A stretch of 64,000 nt of DNA from JACPRL01 sp035573715 (lineage in GTDB: Bacteria > Acidobacteriota > Terriglobia > Acidiferrales > 2-02-FULL-67-57). Position numbers and translations under genes: made by a program. How positions within the stretch are numbered: the first letter of the stretch is position 1; each line of letters starts with the position of its first letter. Positions 41,291 to 50,121 of this stretch are shown one piece after another. The DNA lies in assembly GCA_035573715.1 (NCBI GenBank), contig DATLZZ010000013.1, positions 8,410 through 72,409 on the forward strand, read 5' to 3'. The notes beneath the pieces were generated by a model. It was not told the origin of the DNA, searched no databases, and saw nothing but the letters and a program-made list of their open reading frames with translations.

Positions 41291-42613
41291 TCAGGCCCTT
41301 GGGGCGCGCAGGAATTCATCCAGCAAGCCGAGGAAGCGATCAAGGTCAGCGAAGCTGTGGTAGATGTGGGTCGAGAGGCGCAAGCGCGTGGGCGAAGTGC
41401 CACGGACACGGATGTTGTGTTCGTGGTAAAGCCACTGCTGCAGCTTGGGGCGGTCGAGACCCGGGAAGTTCACCGCGCAGATGGCGCCGGTGAACTCTTC
41501 CCCGGACGCGGAGTGCAACTCCGCGCCCGGTAGTCGCGCCACGCGCTCTTTGATGTAGGCATGGAGCTGCCGGGTGCGCCGCTCAATGCGCTCCGGGCCG
41601 ATGCTGTACCAGAAATCAATCGCCGCCTTGAGCCCGGCCAGCAGGCTGACATTCGTCGTCCCGAACTGCTGCAGTCGCGCGGCGCGAATTTTCAGGTTGT
41701 CCCACTCGCCGGTGGCGATGGTGCTCCACAACCGATCGCAAACCTCGTCGCGCACATAAAGCAGGCCGGTGCCTTTCGGCGAGAGCAGCCACTTGTGCGG
41801 GCTGGAGACGTAGAAGTCGCAGCCGATGTCCTTCACGTTGACCGGAATCATCCCGACGGCGTGAGCGCCGTCAACGAGCGCGAGTAGCCCATGCTGGCGT
41901 GCCCAGGCGCAAATTTCCTTGGCGGGCATCACGCAGCCGGTGGCGGAGCTGACGTGGCTGATCATCACCACGCGCGTGCGTTCGGTGCGCGCGGCGTCGA
42001 AGAGATCCAGAATCTGCTGCTTCGATCTGGGCGGCTTCGGCATCGCCACCTGCTTCACTGCCGTACCGTAACGCTTGGCTTTCAGCAGCCAGGGGTTGAG
42101 CCCGCTGGGATGCTCCTCATCGGTGGTCAGCACTTCGTCGCCGGGTTTCAGATCGAGCCCGTTGGCGACGTAGTTCAAGCCCTCGGTGGCGTTGCGCACC
42201 AACGCCAGCTCGTGCAGCTCGGCGCCGATGAACTCCGCCACCGGCTTGCGATACTCGTCCCATGGCCCGTAGCCCCAGAGCGGATAGAGCTCGGTGTCGT
42301 CGTTCTCCATCTGCTCTTCTTTGAGGACGCTCTCGATAAACGCGCGCACCACCGGCAGCGGGCAGGATCCGCAGGTGCCGTTGTTGAGGTAGATGAACCC
42401 GGGACGGAAAAGCCACTGGCGACGCAGCTCTGCCCAGTAGGTCTCCGGGCTGCGCGCAAAGAGTTCATCCGAGGGCAGCGGCGGCGCCTCTGGACACAGG
42501 CCGCGCTCGATCAGCCCGTCGACCGTCGGCCCGTGCGCCACCAACTCGGGCCGCACCAATCCGGCCACCGTCGCCGCGCCGAGAGCTTGCAGGAATCCGC
42601 GTCGCTCCAACAT
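41291..42613 (-). CDS. Tat-type exported class V PLP enzyme (isopenicillin-N-epimerase-like)
   Basis: 440 residues from the ATG at 42613 (AGGAGG before it); an upstream frame to 42772 is rejected. The N-terminus LERRGFLQALGAATVAGLV is a twin-arginine-like leader. The enzyme part has YLNNGTCGSCPLPVV, RNATEGLNYV, DEEHPSG, VSSATGCVMP, LVDGAHAVGMIPV and SSPHKWLLSPKGTGLLYV (Schiff-base Lys). Export through Tat would fit a cofactor-loaded enzyme. Isopenicillin epimerisation itself is unlikely; the true reaction is unknown. Confidence 0.82.
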   Translation of the reverse strand: MLERRGFLQALGAATVAGLVRPELVAHGPTVDGLIERGLCPEAPPLPSDELFARSPETYWAELRRQWLFRPGFIYLNNGTCGSCPLPVVRAFIESVLKEEQMENDDTELYPLWGYGPWDEYRKPVAEFIGAELHELALVRNATEGLNYVANGLDLKPGDEVLTTDEEHPSGLNPWLLKAKRYGTAVKQVAMPKPPRSKQQILDLFDAARTERTRVVMISHVSSATGCVMPAKEICAWARQHGLLALVDGAHAVGMIPVNVKDIGCDFYVSSPHKWLLSPKGTGLLYVRDEVCDRLWSTIATGEWDNLKIRAARLQQFGTTNVSLLAGLKAAIDFWYSIGPERIERRTRQLHAYIKERVARLPGAELHSASGEEFTGAICAVNFPGLDRPKLQQWLYHEHNIRVRGTSPTRLRLSTHIYHSFADLDRFLGLLDEFLRAPRA

Positions 42614-42714
42614 GCCAACCTCCTCGAATCCTCTTGCTGCGCGCCATTCTACTCCTGAAAGGTAGAATCGTCTTCCCGCGCCGGCAAGAAACCAGTAGCT
42701 CCGATTCGGACGAC

Positions 42715-42723
42715 TGGTATACT
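42715..42723 (+). promoter_or_regulatory. Extended -10 promoter of the DoxX gene
   Basis: TGGTATACT is an extended -10 (TGnTATACT) about 27 bases before the ATG at 42750. GGAGG is the ribosome-binding site. No good -35 is seen, which is common with extended -10 promoters. Confidence 0.55.
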
Positions 42724-42749
42724 CCGCCGAGCTCCTGCTGGAGGTCGCC

Positions 42750-43199
42750 ATGCTGAAGAGATTCTTTGACACCAGGGACGACGCCGCGCTGCTGGTGGCG
42801 CGGCTGGCCCTGGGGTTCGTAATGCTCCCGCACGGCGCCCAGAAACTGCTGGGCTGGTTCGGCGGTCACGGATTCAGCGCAACGCTGGATGCGTTTACCC
42901 AAGGCGGGATGCCCTGGATGGTTGCGCTTCTCGTTATCCTGGGCGAATCCCTCGGCTCCTTGAGTCTCGTACTCGGGTTCCTGAGCCGGTTCTGCGCTTT
43001 CGGCATCGCCTGCATCATGCTCGGCGCCATCGTGATGGTGCACCAGCAGCACGGCTTCTTCATGAACTGGTCCGGGCAGCAGCCGGGCGAAGGCTTCGAG
43101 TATCACCTGCTGGCGCTGGGCCTGGCGCTGGCGTTGATGCTGGGCGGCGGCGGCAAGTGGTCGGCCGACCGGTTGATTAGCCAGAAACTCGGTGGCTAA
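42750..43199 (+). CDS. DoxX-family membrane protein
   Basis: 149 residues, four predicted transmembrane helices. DoxX hallmarks: ARLALGFVMLPHGAQKLLGW near the start, GGMPWMVALLVILGESLGSL and GAIVMVHQQHGFFMNW. DoxX proteins are small inner-membrane subunits linked to quinone or thiosulfate redox or to oxidative-stress complexes; here no partner is adjacent. Confidence 0.85.
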   Translation: MLKRFFDTRDDAALLVARLALGFVMLPHGAQKLLGWFGGHGFSATLDAFTQGGMPWMVALLVILGESLGSLSLVLGFLSRFCAFGIACIMLGAIVMVHQQHGFFMNWSGQQPGEGFEYHLLALGLALALMLGGGGKWSADRLISQKLGG

Positions 43200-43513
43200 T
43201 CCGGCAGGTCGAGGTCGCGCCAGGCGGGGTAGCGCGTCAGGCGGCCTTCGACGACGTTGGCGAAGTAGCGACCCTCGCAACTGAACTGCAGAATGCGCTT
43301 GCCCTGCCTCGCCATGGCCGCCCAGCGTGAGCCGGTCTGCGGATTCTGCTCGATGCCAGTGAGCGGGACGCCGCCGAACTCGAAATCCACCCTACGCAGC
43401 TTGCGCGAGCGCGTGCGGCCGACGTGGTAGCGCTCGCCTCCGAGCTCGACCCAGTCCTTCCCCTCCGCCAGCACCTGCTGCCAGACGGAGATCAGCGCTT
43501 CGGCCAAGGTCAT
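43196..43513 (-). CDS. Small protein of unknown function
   Basis: 105 residues from the ATG at 43513, which overlaps the stop of the decarboxylase gene (ATGA), so the two are coupled. Features: WVELGGERYHVGRTRSRKLR, GIEQNPQTGSRWAAMARQGK and a C-terminal RYPAWRDLDLPD. No family recognised. The translational coupling suggests it serves the decarboxylase or shares its regulation. Confidence 0.68.
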   Translation of the reverse strand: MTLAEALISVWQQVLAEGKDWVELGGERYHVGRTRSRKLRRVDFEFGGVPLTGIEQNPQTGSRWAAMARQGKRILQFSCEGRYFANVVEGRLTRYPAWRDLDLPD

Positions 43514-44988
43514 GCTTTCTCCTGGCGGGCGCGGCGCCGCAGCGCGGGTTCGGCTGTCAATCGCTCCATGTCGTTCACCAGGCGCTTCAGATGCCGCTCC
43601 AACGTTTGGTAATTGATGACCATCATCCGCATCACGGTCACGCCGCGAACCCGCGTGGCGGAGATCCAGGCCCAGCCGCGCCGGACCATCTCCTCGGCCA
43701 GCGTCAGGTTCATCTGCCGCTCGAACTTCGTCAGCGATTCGACCGGCAACCCCCGATGGGGCGGGCGCGGCTGCTCCAGCCACGTGAAGCAGGTGATGGG
43801 CAGCGGAGACTCGCTGACCGTCGCGAACTGCGGCCGCGCCGCCAGCAACTCGCGGAAACGCACGCCGAGCATTATCTGATTCGAGAAGTGTTCTTCGAAG
43901 GCGCGTCGCCCATAAACCTGCAGGGCAAACCACAGCTTGAGTCCCAGAAACCGGCGCGACCACTGCACCCCGAGCTGGTAGTTCTCGATTTGCTTCTTGC
44001 CGCGCGGCACGTAGGCCGCCTGCACGCGGAACGGGCGGCCGGCGGCCTCGGCGTCGCGAATCACCACCACACCCAGCGGGAACGGCATCGCCATCCATTT
44101 GTGCGGGTCGAACGTCAGCGAGTGCGCTAGACGAATGGCGCTCCAGAGTCGCCTGAGTCTCGGCGCCAGAATGATGGAGCCGCCATACGCGCCGTCCACG
44201 TGCAACCACAGGCGCTCGCGGCGGCAAAGGCGTGCGAGCGCGGCGATGGGGTCGATGGCGCCGCTGCTCGTGGTGCCGAAGGTCGCCACTACGCAGAACG
44301 GCAGCCGACCGGCGCGGCGGTCGCGCCGGATGGCTTCGCGCAAAGCGTCCGGCCGCATCGCAAACTCCTCGTCGGTGGGAATCCACCGCACAGCCTCGCG
44401 GCCAAGCCCGAACAGGTCGGCGAATTTCTCCAGCGAGTGGTGGCTCTCCTCCGAGACGTAGAAGACGGGCTGGCCATGCAGGCCGCGAACTCCTCGGCGG
44501 GTGATCTCCGGCAGACGATGGTTTAGCGCGACTTTGAGCGCCACCAGGTTGGCCTCGGAGCCGCCAGAGGTAAACTGACCGAGGCCACGCCGCCAGCCGA
44601 GCGCACGAAGAAACCAACCCAGCGTTTCGCGTTCCAGAGCCGTCCCGCCAGGGGCGTGCGCCTCAACCCCCATCTGCGGATTCAAAATGGACGCCAGCGC
44701 GTCGCCCACCACCCCCGCCGCGGCGGGCTTGGGGTTCATCAAGCCGAAGTAGCGCGGCGAAGCCAGGTGCAAAGAGTTGCGAGAGAGATACCCATAGACC
44801 TCGCGCAGCACGCGCTCGGCGGCTCGCCCGCGCACGGGCAGCGGACGCGCGCGCCGCCGGTCGCGCCACTCGAGCACAGGTGTCGCCTCGTCCGCTGCGT
44901 GCGCCCAGTAGGCGTTCGAAAGCTCTCCCAGCCGCGCCCACAGCCGGCGATTCTCCGACGCCGATAGACTGAAACCGCTCTTGCCCAT
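43510..44988 (-). CDS. Group II PLP-dependent amino-acid decarboxylase
   Basis: 492 residues, matching aromatic-L-amino-acid / glutamate decarboxylase-type enzymes. HLASPRYFGLMNPKPAA at the N-terminus, GQFTSGGSEANLVALKVA, YVSEESHHSLEKFADLFGLG, WLHVDGAYGGS and the PLP lysine in TFDPHKWMAMP. Substrate cannot be fixed; aromatic or acidic amino acids are both possible. Co-transcribed with the 105-residue protein downstream. Confidence 0.88.
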   Translation of the reverse strand: MGKSGFSLSASENRRLWARLGELSNAYWAHAADEATPVLEWRDRRRARPLPVRGRAAERVLREVYGYLSRNSLHLASPRYFGLMNPKPAAAGVVGDALASILNPQMGVEAHAPGGTALERETLGWFLRALGWRRGLGQFTSGGSEANLVALKVALNHRLPEITRRGVRGLHGQPVFYVSEESHHSLEKFADLFGLGREAVRWIPTDEEFAMRPDALREAIRRDRRAGRLPFCVVATFGTTSSGAIDPIAALARLCRRERLWLHVDGAYGGSIILAPRLRRLWSAIRLAHSLTFDPHKWMAMPFPLGVVVIRDAEAAGRPFRVQAAYVPRGKKQIENYQLGVQWSRRFLGLKLWFALQVYGRRAFEEHFSNQIMLGVRFRELLAARPQFATVSESPLPITCFTWLEQPRPPHRGLPVESLTKFERQMNLTLAEEMVRRGWAWISATRVRGVTVMRMMVINYQTLERHLKRLVNDMERLTAEPALRRRARQEKA

Positions 44989-45049
44989 GCGCGATTCCTA
45001 TCGCAGCCGTCGAACCAAAACAAGAACCAAAATGGTTTGCCCGTTGCGC

Positions 45050-45055
45050 TATAAT
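45050..45055 (+). promoter_or_regulatory. -10 box before the exported coiled-coil gene
   Basis: TATAAT preceded by TTGCGC directly, about 24 bases before the ATG at 45079, with GAGGAGG between. No -35 at normal spacing. Confidence 0.5.
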
Positions 45056-45078
45056 CAGATGCCAGAGGAGGTACTCCG

Positions 45079-45762
45079 ATGCGGCGAAGCATACTTTTCC
45101 CCTTCTTCATCTTGCTGCTGTTCCCCGCCTTACTGAGCGCCTACACCATCGTGCTGAAGAACGGCCAGCGGATTGAAGCGCAAGGGCGCTACCTGGTCGA
45201 AGGCAACATGGCCAAGTTCACGGATGCCACCGGCCGGCAGCGGCAGATTCCTGTGGGCGATATCGACGTTGTCGCCACCGAGCGCGCCAATGCGGGCGGC
45301 GCCGTTCCAAGCGCCGCCGAGAGTAAGCGCGGACCGAAGGTGTGGACCAACGACGATATCGAGCGGTTAGTGCGCGGCCAGACGATTGACATCATTGGAA
45401 CCCTCGCACCAGCGGCAACTCCGGCACAAGAAGCGGCTCCGGCGGAGGGCGAAGCGGCTGAGGCGCCGGCGGAGGAAGAGCAGCCGCAGAAACCAAAAGA
45501 ACAGACGCAAGAGTACTGGCAGGAGCGGATGAAACCGCTGCGGGAAGAGATGGCCAAGATTGATCAGCAACTGCAGCAACTGCGCGGCGGGCAAGGACAG
45601 GCGGTGTCCAACGCCATCAACGTAAACACCAACGCTCCGGGCGTGGACGTGGCCGACACCATCCGGCGGCTCGAACAGCGTCGGGGTGAACTCCAGCGAC
45701 AGATTGAAGACCTCCAGGCCGAAGCCCGCCGCGCCGGCGTTCCCGCGGGCTGGGTGCGCTGA
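45079..45762 (+). CDS. Exported Glu/Pro-rich coiled-coil protein
   Basis: 227 residues with a signal peptide (ILFPFFILLLFPALLSA). Residues 20-70 are a small beta domain (VLKNGQRIEAQGRYLVEGNM), then an Ala/Glu/Pro linker, then two coiled-coil segments (MKPLREEMAKIDQQLQQLRG; IRRLEQRRGELQRQIEDLQA). The first part resembles a short SH3-like or 'exposed surface' domain, but I would not assign a family. Likely periplasmic and oligomeric. GAGGAGG precedes the ATG. Confidence 0.7.
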   Translation: MRRSILFPFFILLLFPALLSAYTIVLKNGQRIEAQGRYLVEGNMAKFTDATGRQRQIPVGDIDVVATERANAGGAVPSAAESKRGPKVWTNDDIERLVRGQTIDIIGTLAPAATPAQEAAPAEGEAAEAPAEEEQPQKPKEQTQEYWQERMKPLREEMAKIDQQLQQLRGGQGQAVSNAINVNTNAPGVDVADTIRRLEQRRGELQRQIEDLQAEARRAGVPAGWVR

Positions 45763-45808
45763 GGCATCGCTTTTCCCCGGCGCTCGTTTCGGCGCCCCGA
45801 TCAATCCG

Positions 45809-46552
45809 ATGACGCTCACTCGAAGAATCTTCCCCCCGCTGCTCGTCCTTCTGGCGAGCTGCGGGTCGGCACCGCCACCGGATGAGCCGCGCTGGCGCGA
45901 GCTGCGCGAGGAGATGGTGCGCCGCACCATCGCCGAACCTCTCGATGGGCGCCCGCCGGTGCGCGACCCGCGCGTGCTGAAGGCGATGCGCACCATCCCG
46001 CGGCACGAGTTCGTGCCGGCCGACTACCGCAATCAAGCTTACGAAGACCATCCGCTGCGCATCGGCCACGGGCAGACCATCTCGCAACCGTATATCGTCG
46101 CCATAATGACGGAACTGGCGGCAGTGAAACCGGAGCACCGCGTCCTCGAAGTCGGCACCGGCTCGGGCTACCAGGCCGCGGTGCTCTCGCCCTTGGTCAA
46201 GGAGGTCTTCACCATCGAAATTATCCCCGAGCTGGGCGAGTCGGCGCGCGCGCGGCTGGCCCGGCTAGGCTACAAGAACGTCGAGGTGCGCATCGGGGAC
46301 GGCTACAACGGCTGGCCGGAGAAGGCGCCGTTCGACGCCATTGTGGTCACCGCCGGCGCCACGCATGTGCCGCCGGCGCTGGTCGAGCAGCTCAAGCCCG
46401 GCGGCCGCATGGTGATCCCGCTGGGCGAAAGCTCGTTCGACCAGAACCTGGTCGTCATCCACAAGAGCACAGACGGCCGCAGCGTGCGTCAGGAAACCAT
46501 CATGCCGGTGATGTTCGTCCCCCTCACCCACGACCCGGCAACGAAGAAATAG
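45809..46552 (+). CDS. Exported protein-L-isoaspartate O-methyltransferase (lipoprotein-type)
   Basis: 247 residues from the ATG at 45809. The enzyme part is a full PCMT: RHEFVPADYRNQAYEDHPLR, GHGQTISQPYIVAIM, LEVGTGSGYQAAVLSPLV (SAM site) and VTAGATHVPPALVEQL. It repairs isoaspartyl residues in damaged proteins. Unlike the usual cytosolic form it begins with a signal ending LVLLASCGSA, so Cys19 may be lipidated and the enzyme would act in the periplasm; the SAM supply there is an open question. An in-frame extension upstream overlaps the preceding gene and is rejected. Confidence 0.87.
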   Translation: MTLTRRIFPPLLVLLASCGSAPPPDEPRWRELREEMVRRTIAEPLDGRPPVRDPRVLKAMRTIPRHEFVPADYRNQAYEDHPLRIGHGQTISQPYIVAIMTELAAVKPEHRVLEVGTGSGYQAAVLSPLVKEVFTIEIIPELGESARARLARLGYKNVEVRIGDGYNGWPEKAPFDAIVVTAGATHVPPALVEQLKPGGRMVIPLGESSFDQNLVVIHKSTDGRSVRQETIMPVMFVPLTHDPATKK

Positions 46553-46567
46553 CGGGCTACAACACCT

Positions 46568-46622
46568 CAGGGGCTAAAGCCCATCTCCTAAGGCACGCGC
46601 GACGGCACGACTAAAGTCGCGC
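46568..46622. repeat. Bipartite palindromic (REP-like) repeat, copy B
   Basis: GGGGCTAAAGCCC at 46570-46582 and, after 14 bases, GCGCGAC with GTCGCGC around GGCACGACTAAA (46597-46622). Same layout as the element at 17571. The whole intergenic stretch 46553-46790 holds this, two further small hairpins and no gene. Confidence 0.65.
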
Positions 46623-46790
46623 GCTTCCGGTTCAATCTCCGTTTTTCATCGGAAGGGCGCGGTTTCAACGTGCCGCAATTGCTAACGGGCGCAGCGCGTC
46701 CTCGGAAGGGATGTGGGGAAACCCTGCCCGGGTTTTCCCACGTTATTCGCTGTTGATTTCTTCACCGACCACACGCATCATACGCCCACC

Positions 46791-47885
46791 ATGGCGGAGA
46801 AGAAGCCGGGCCTGCTGAGCTTTGAGAACGCGCTCAACGCGCTGCTGCTGTTCGTTCCCATCGCGCTGGTGCTGGAGTGGATGCACTCGAACCCCATCGC
46901 GATCTTTCTCACTTCGTCGCTGGCCATCATTCCGCTGGCTGGGCTGATGGGCAAAGCCACCGAGCACCTCGCAGAGCAGATGGGCGAAGGCATCGGCGGG
47001 CTGCTCAACGCCACGTTCGGGAACGCGGCCGAGCTCATCATCGCGCTGATGGCGTTGCGGGCCGGCCTGACCGAAGTCGTCAAGGCCTCCGTCACCGGCT
47101 CCATCATCGGCAACATCCTGCTGGTGTTCGGGCTGGCGCTGGTGGTGGGGGGGATGCGCTACCCGACGCTCAAGTTCAACCGCACGGCAGCTTCCGTGAG
47201 CTCGACTCTGCTGATGCTGGCCTGCGTCGGCCTGGTCGTGCCCGCCATCTACCATCAGGTGGCGAAGGGCGCCGACCCCTTCCACGAGTGGGAACTTTCT
47301 TTCGAGATTTCCATTGTGCTGTTCTTCGTCTACGTCCTTTCGCTGGTCTTTACCCTGCGGACGCACGCGCACCTCTATGTCGGCGGCGACGCCGAAGGCG
47401 AAACCCACAGCCTGGGAACCCACGGCTGGAGCCGCCGCAAGTCGGTGCTGGTGCTGGTGGCGGCCACCATCGGCGTGGCGGTGATGAGCGAGCTGCTGGT
47501 GGGCTCCATCGAGCACGCCGCCTCGGCCCTGGGGATGAGCGACCTCTTCGTCGGCGTGATTCTGGTCGCCATCATCGGCAACGCCGCCGAGCACTCGACC
47601 GCCATCCTGGTGGCGCGCAAGAACAAAATGGACCTAGCGGTCAACATCGCCGTCGGCTCCAGCCTGCAGATTGCCTTGTTTGTCGCCCCGGTGCTGGTCT
47701 TCGCCGGCTACGCCTTCGGCAAGCCGATGGACTTGCTCTTTTCGCCCTTCGAGGTGATGGCCGTCGCGGTGTCCGTGCTGGTGGTCAACATGATCGCCTC
47801 CGACGGCGAATCCAACTGGCTGGAAGGTGCGCAGCTCCTGGCGGTTTACCTGATCCTCGCCCTTGCCTTCTACTTCCTGCCTTAG
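46791..47885 (+). CDS. Calcium/proton antiporter (CaCA family)
   Basis: 364 residues from the ATG at 46791. About eleven transmembrane segments with the two alpha-repeat motifs GNAAELIIALMALRAG and GNAAEHSTAILVARKNKMDL, which carry the ion-binding acidic residues. A hydrophilic loop rich in His (THAHLYVGGDAEGETHSLGT) sits between the two halves. Exports Ca2+ (or Na+) in exchange for protons at the inner membrane. The stop overlaps the convergent DUF4139 gene by four bases. Confidence 0.9.
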   Translation: MAEKKPGLLSFENALNALLLFVPIALVLEWMHSNPIAIFLTSSLAIIPLAGLMGKATEHLAEQMGEGIGGLLNATFGNAAELIIALMALRAGLTEVVKASVTGSIIGNILLVFGLALVVGGMRYPTLKFNRTAASVSSTLLMLACVGLVVPAIYHQVAKGADPFHEWELSFEISIVLFFVYVLSLVFTLRTHAHLYVGGDAEGETHSLGTHGWSRRKSVLVLVAATIGVAVMSELLVGSIEHAASALGMSDLFVGVILVAIIGNAAEHSTAILVARKNKMDLAVNIAVGSSLQIALFVAPVLVFAGYAFGKPMDLLFSPFEVMAVAVSVLVVNMIASDGESNWLEGAQLLAVYLILALAFYFLP

Positions 47886-49957
47886 AGCTTGCGGTCGAAG
47901 CTGAGGGATTGCAGCATCCCATCCAGCTCCTTCTGGGCGGCGGCGCGGGCGTCCTCAATCTTGGCCCGCTCGGAGCGCAGGCCACCGAGGCGAGTCTCCT
48001 GCTGCTCGAGCTGCCGGACGTAGCGCAAACGCAGGTTCGCTTCTTCAGGCGTCCCGCCGAGGCGGTTCAGGTTGTCGCGCAGGCGCTGCTGGTCGCGGAA
48101 GATTTCGTTCTGCTCGGCTTCGAGCACAGCAATCTTCTTGTTGAAGTCATCGATTTCGTTCTTCTTGGCGAGGATGCGTTTCAAGGCGGCTTCGATTTCC
48201 GCGTCAATCGCCTTCTGGCGCACCCAGAGTGTGATTTGTTCCGGCGTGATGTTGGCCAGCCCGTAGACAGTCTCCTGCGGGTTCTCCTCGCGGACCGCGA
48301 GCTCGGTGGTGGCTTTGGGCTTGGCTTCGACCTTGAAGCGGTGGTAGTTGGCGCTCGACTCGGCCGGCTGCGCGGTTTCGACGAGCGTCCAGCCCGCCCG
48401 CACCGGATGCTCGACCACCACGGTGCGCGCCTTGGCGTCGTTGTTGCGGATAGTGTAGGTCTTCCGCTCGACCACCTTGCGGTGCAGCCGCAGGATGCCC
48501 TTGACGATTTCCACCCGCTCCACCCGCTCGCGGTCGGTGTCGCGGTTGGTGGCGACCTCGACGCCGAGGTCGAGCGCGTAGCTGAGCAGGCGGCTTTCGC
48601 CCGGGTTGATGGTCGCGGTCAAGCCTTCGCCGGCGAAGGCATTGGTGTCAATCACCGTGAACGACCCGGCGTCGAGCGTCAGGCCGCTTGAGTTCTTGAG
48701 CCACACCGCCAGCCACGGCCGCTGTTGCCCGCTCGCTTCGTTGTAGAGCGTCACCTTCTCGCCCTCGACCTCGGTGTGAATGATGGGCAGCAGCGCCGAC
48801 TGGTTGCGCCGAATGGTGACCGGCTGTCGCAGGCTGTATTCGAACTGCTCCCCCAGCGCCTGCCCGCGCGCCGCCTCGGGCCTTGTCTCCCGCATCAACT
48901 CACCGATGCGCCCGCCGGCCACGCCCATGGTGGCCGACATCTCCGCTACCTTGGCCGCCCGCTCCCGCCGCATCTCATCCTTTTCCAAGAACGACTCCGG
49001 CGCCGCTGCCGGCGGCGGTGGCGCTGCAGCCACCTGCTCCTCAACTCCCTCCAGTGTCGCTTCGTGAGTCTGCGGCGTTACTTGAAAGCCAGCGGGTAGG
49101 GGCACAACGGGCCTGCGAGCGTAGAGTGGCTGCGACAAGTTCTGCACGAAGCTGACGGGGGCGCCAGCAACGAGCGACAGCTCGACGTTATCCCAATCCA
49201 TCGGCGTGGTGTTGTCCACGATGGCCCAGCCTTGCAGGAGCGGCTTCTGCTTGGGATCGACCACAATGCGGTAGGTGGTTTTCCAAATCGGTGCTTCGGA
49301 GGTGTAGCTGACGTAGAGCTGGCGGTCGCCGCTGCCGGTGGTGGCGATGCGCAGCCGGCGGACGTCGCGCTGCTTGGCGGTGCTGAGCAGCTCGAAGTAG
49401 CGCCCGATGTCGCTGGCCAAATTGGCGTCGGCGATGCGCAGTGCGCCGACCGATTCGAGTTCGACCAGCTTCACTTCCCCACCCGCGCTATAGACCGAAA
49501 CCTGCACATACTGCGAGGTCGCGCCCGGGCCGGTGGCGCGCTGGCGCAGCTCGGCGCCCATCAGGCGGCCGGCGACGGTGCCGCCGGGCGCGCGGATTTC
49601 GACGTCAGTGCCGCGGATTTGGTTGAGGAAGTCCACCAGGCCGCGCGCCGAGCTCAAGTCAATGGGCAGCTCGGCGAGCCGGCGGTCGAGCGGGGCGGCG
49701 GAATCATAGGTGACGCCGCTGACCTGGCCGCGGCCCAGGTCAATCACGGTGAGCGACTTCAGCACATCGTTCAACTGCGAGCTCGGCAGCGTGATTTCCA
49801 CTTCCTGCGCGCCCTTGATCCCGCCCAGGTGCTCGAAGTAGCCGATGCCGTTCTTGTAGAGAACAACCTTGCGCACCGGCAGCGGCAGTGTGGTCTGCGC
49901 CTCCGCCGCCAGCGAAAAGGCAAAGACAATCCCAACAAGCGTAACCCATTTACGCAT
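47882..49957 (-). CDS. Exported DUF4139 protein with coiled-coil segment
   Basis: 691 residues from the ATG at 49957 (GGAGG before it), with a signal peptide (WVTLVGIVFAFSLAAEA). DUF4139-type beta region: VVLYKNGIGYFEHLGG, SYTSEAPIWKTTYRIVVDPK and TPMDWDNVELSLVAGAPVSF. A long charged helical part follows near the C-terminus (IEAALKRILAKKNEIDDFNK, then a heptad stretch). Family function is unknown; it looks like a periplasmic or surface adhesin-like fold. Its promoter region shares a palindrome with the divergent 63-residue gene. Confidence 0.82.
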   Translation of the reverse strand: MRKWVTLVGIVFAFSLAAEAQTTLPLPVRKVVLYKNGIGYFEHLGGIKGAQEVEITLPSSQLNDVLKSLTVIDLGRGQVSGVTYDSAAPLDRRLAELPIDLSSARGLVDFLNQIRGTDVEIRAPGGTVAGRLMGAELRQRATGPGATSQYVQVSVYSAGGEVKLVELESVGALRIADANLASDIGRYFELLSTAKQRDVRRLRIATTGSGDRQLYVSYTSEAPIWKTTYRIVVDPKQKPLLQGWAIVDNTTPMDWDNVELSLVAGAPVSFVQNLSQPLYARRPVVPLPAGFQVTPQTHEATLEGVEEQVAAAPPPPAAAPESFLEKDEMRRERAAKVAEMSATMGVAGGRIGELMRETRPEAARGQALGEQFEYSLRQPVTIRRNQSALLPIIHTEVEGEKVTLYNEASGQQRPWLAVWLKNSSGLTLDAGSFTVIDTNAFAGEGLTATINPGESRLLSYALDLGVEVATNRDTDRERVERVEIVKGILRLHRKVVERKTYTIRNNDAKARTVVVEHPVRAGWTLVETAQPAESSANYHRFKVEAKPKATTELAVREENPQETVYGLANITPEQITLWVRQKAIDAEIEAALKRILAKKNEIDDFNKKIAVLEAEQNEIFRDQQRLRDNLNRLGGTPEEANLRLRYVRQLEQQETRLGGLRSERAKIEDARAAAQKELDGMLQSLSFDRKL

Positions 49958-50005
49958 GGCTTCCTCCCAGAAGTTGATAGAGCGGTCATACCAAAAACAA
50001 CAACG

Positions 50006-50017
50006 ACTGTATACAGT
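50006..50017. promoter_or_regulatory. Palindromic operator between divergent genes
   Basis: ACTGTATACAGT is a perfect 12-base palindrome, about 50 bases upstream of the DUF4139 start and 105 upstream of the small membrane protein. It sits just upstream of a minus-strand -35-like TTGTTG and overlaps the -35 region of TACAAT (50039-50044) on the plus strand, so one regulator could act on both. Confidence 0.5.
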
Positions 50018-50038
50018 ACCGCACTCCCGGTACACAGC

Positions 50039-50044
50039 TACAAT
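50039..50044 (+). promoter_or_regulatory. -10 box of the small membrane-protein gene
   Basis: TACAAT with a leader of about 70 bases to the ATG at 50122. The palindrome ACTGTATACAGT covers the expected -35 position. Confidence 0.45.
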
Positions 50045-50121
50045 CGGAGGAGGCGGCGATTAGTTCCCGCCATCCGCTGTAACGGCGCCAGCGACGGCGT
50101 GACAGAGAAGGCAGGAGAACC

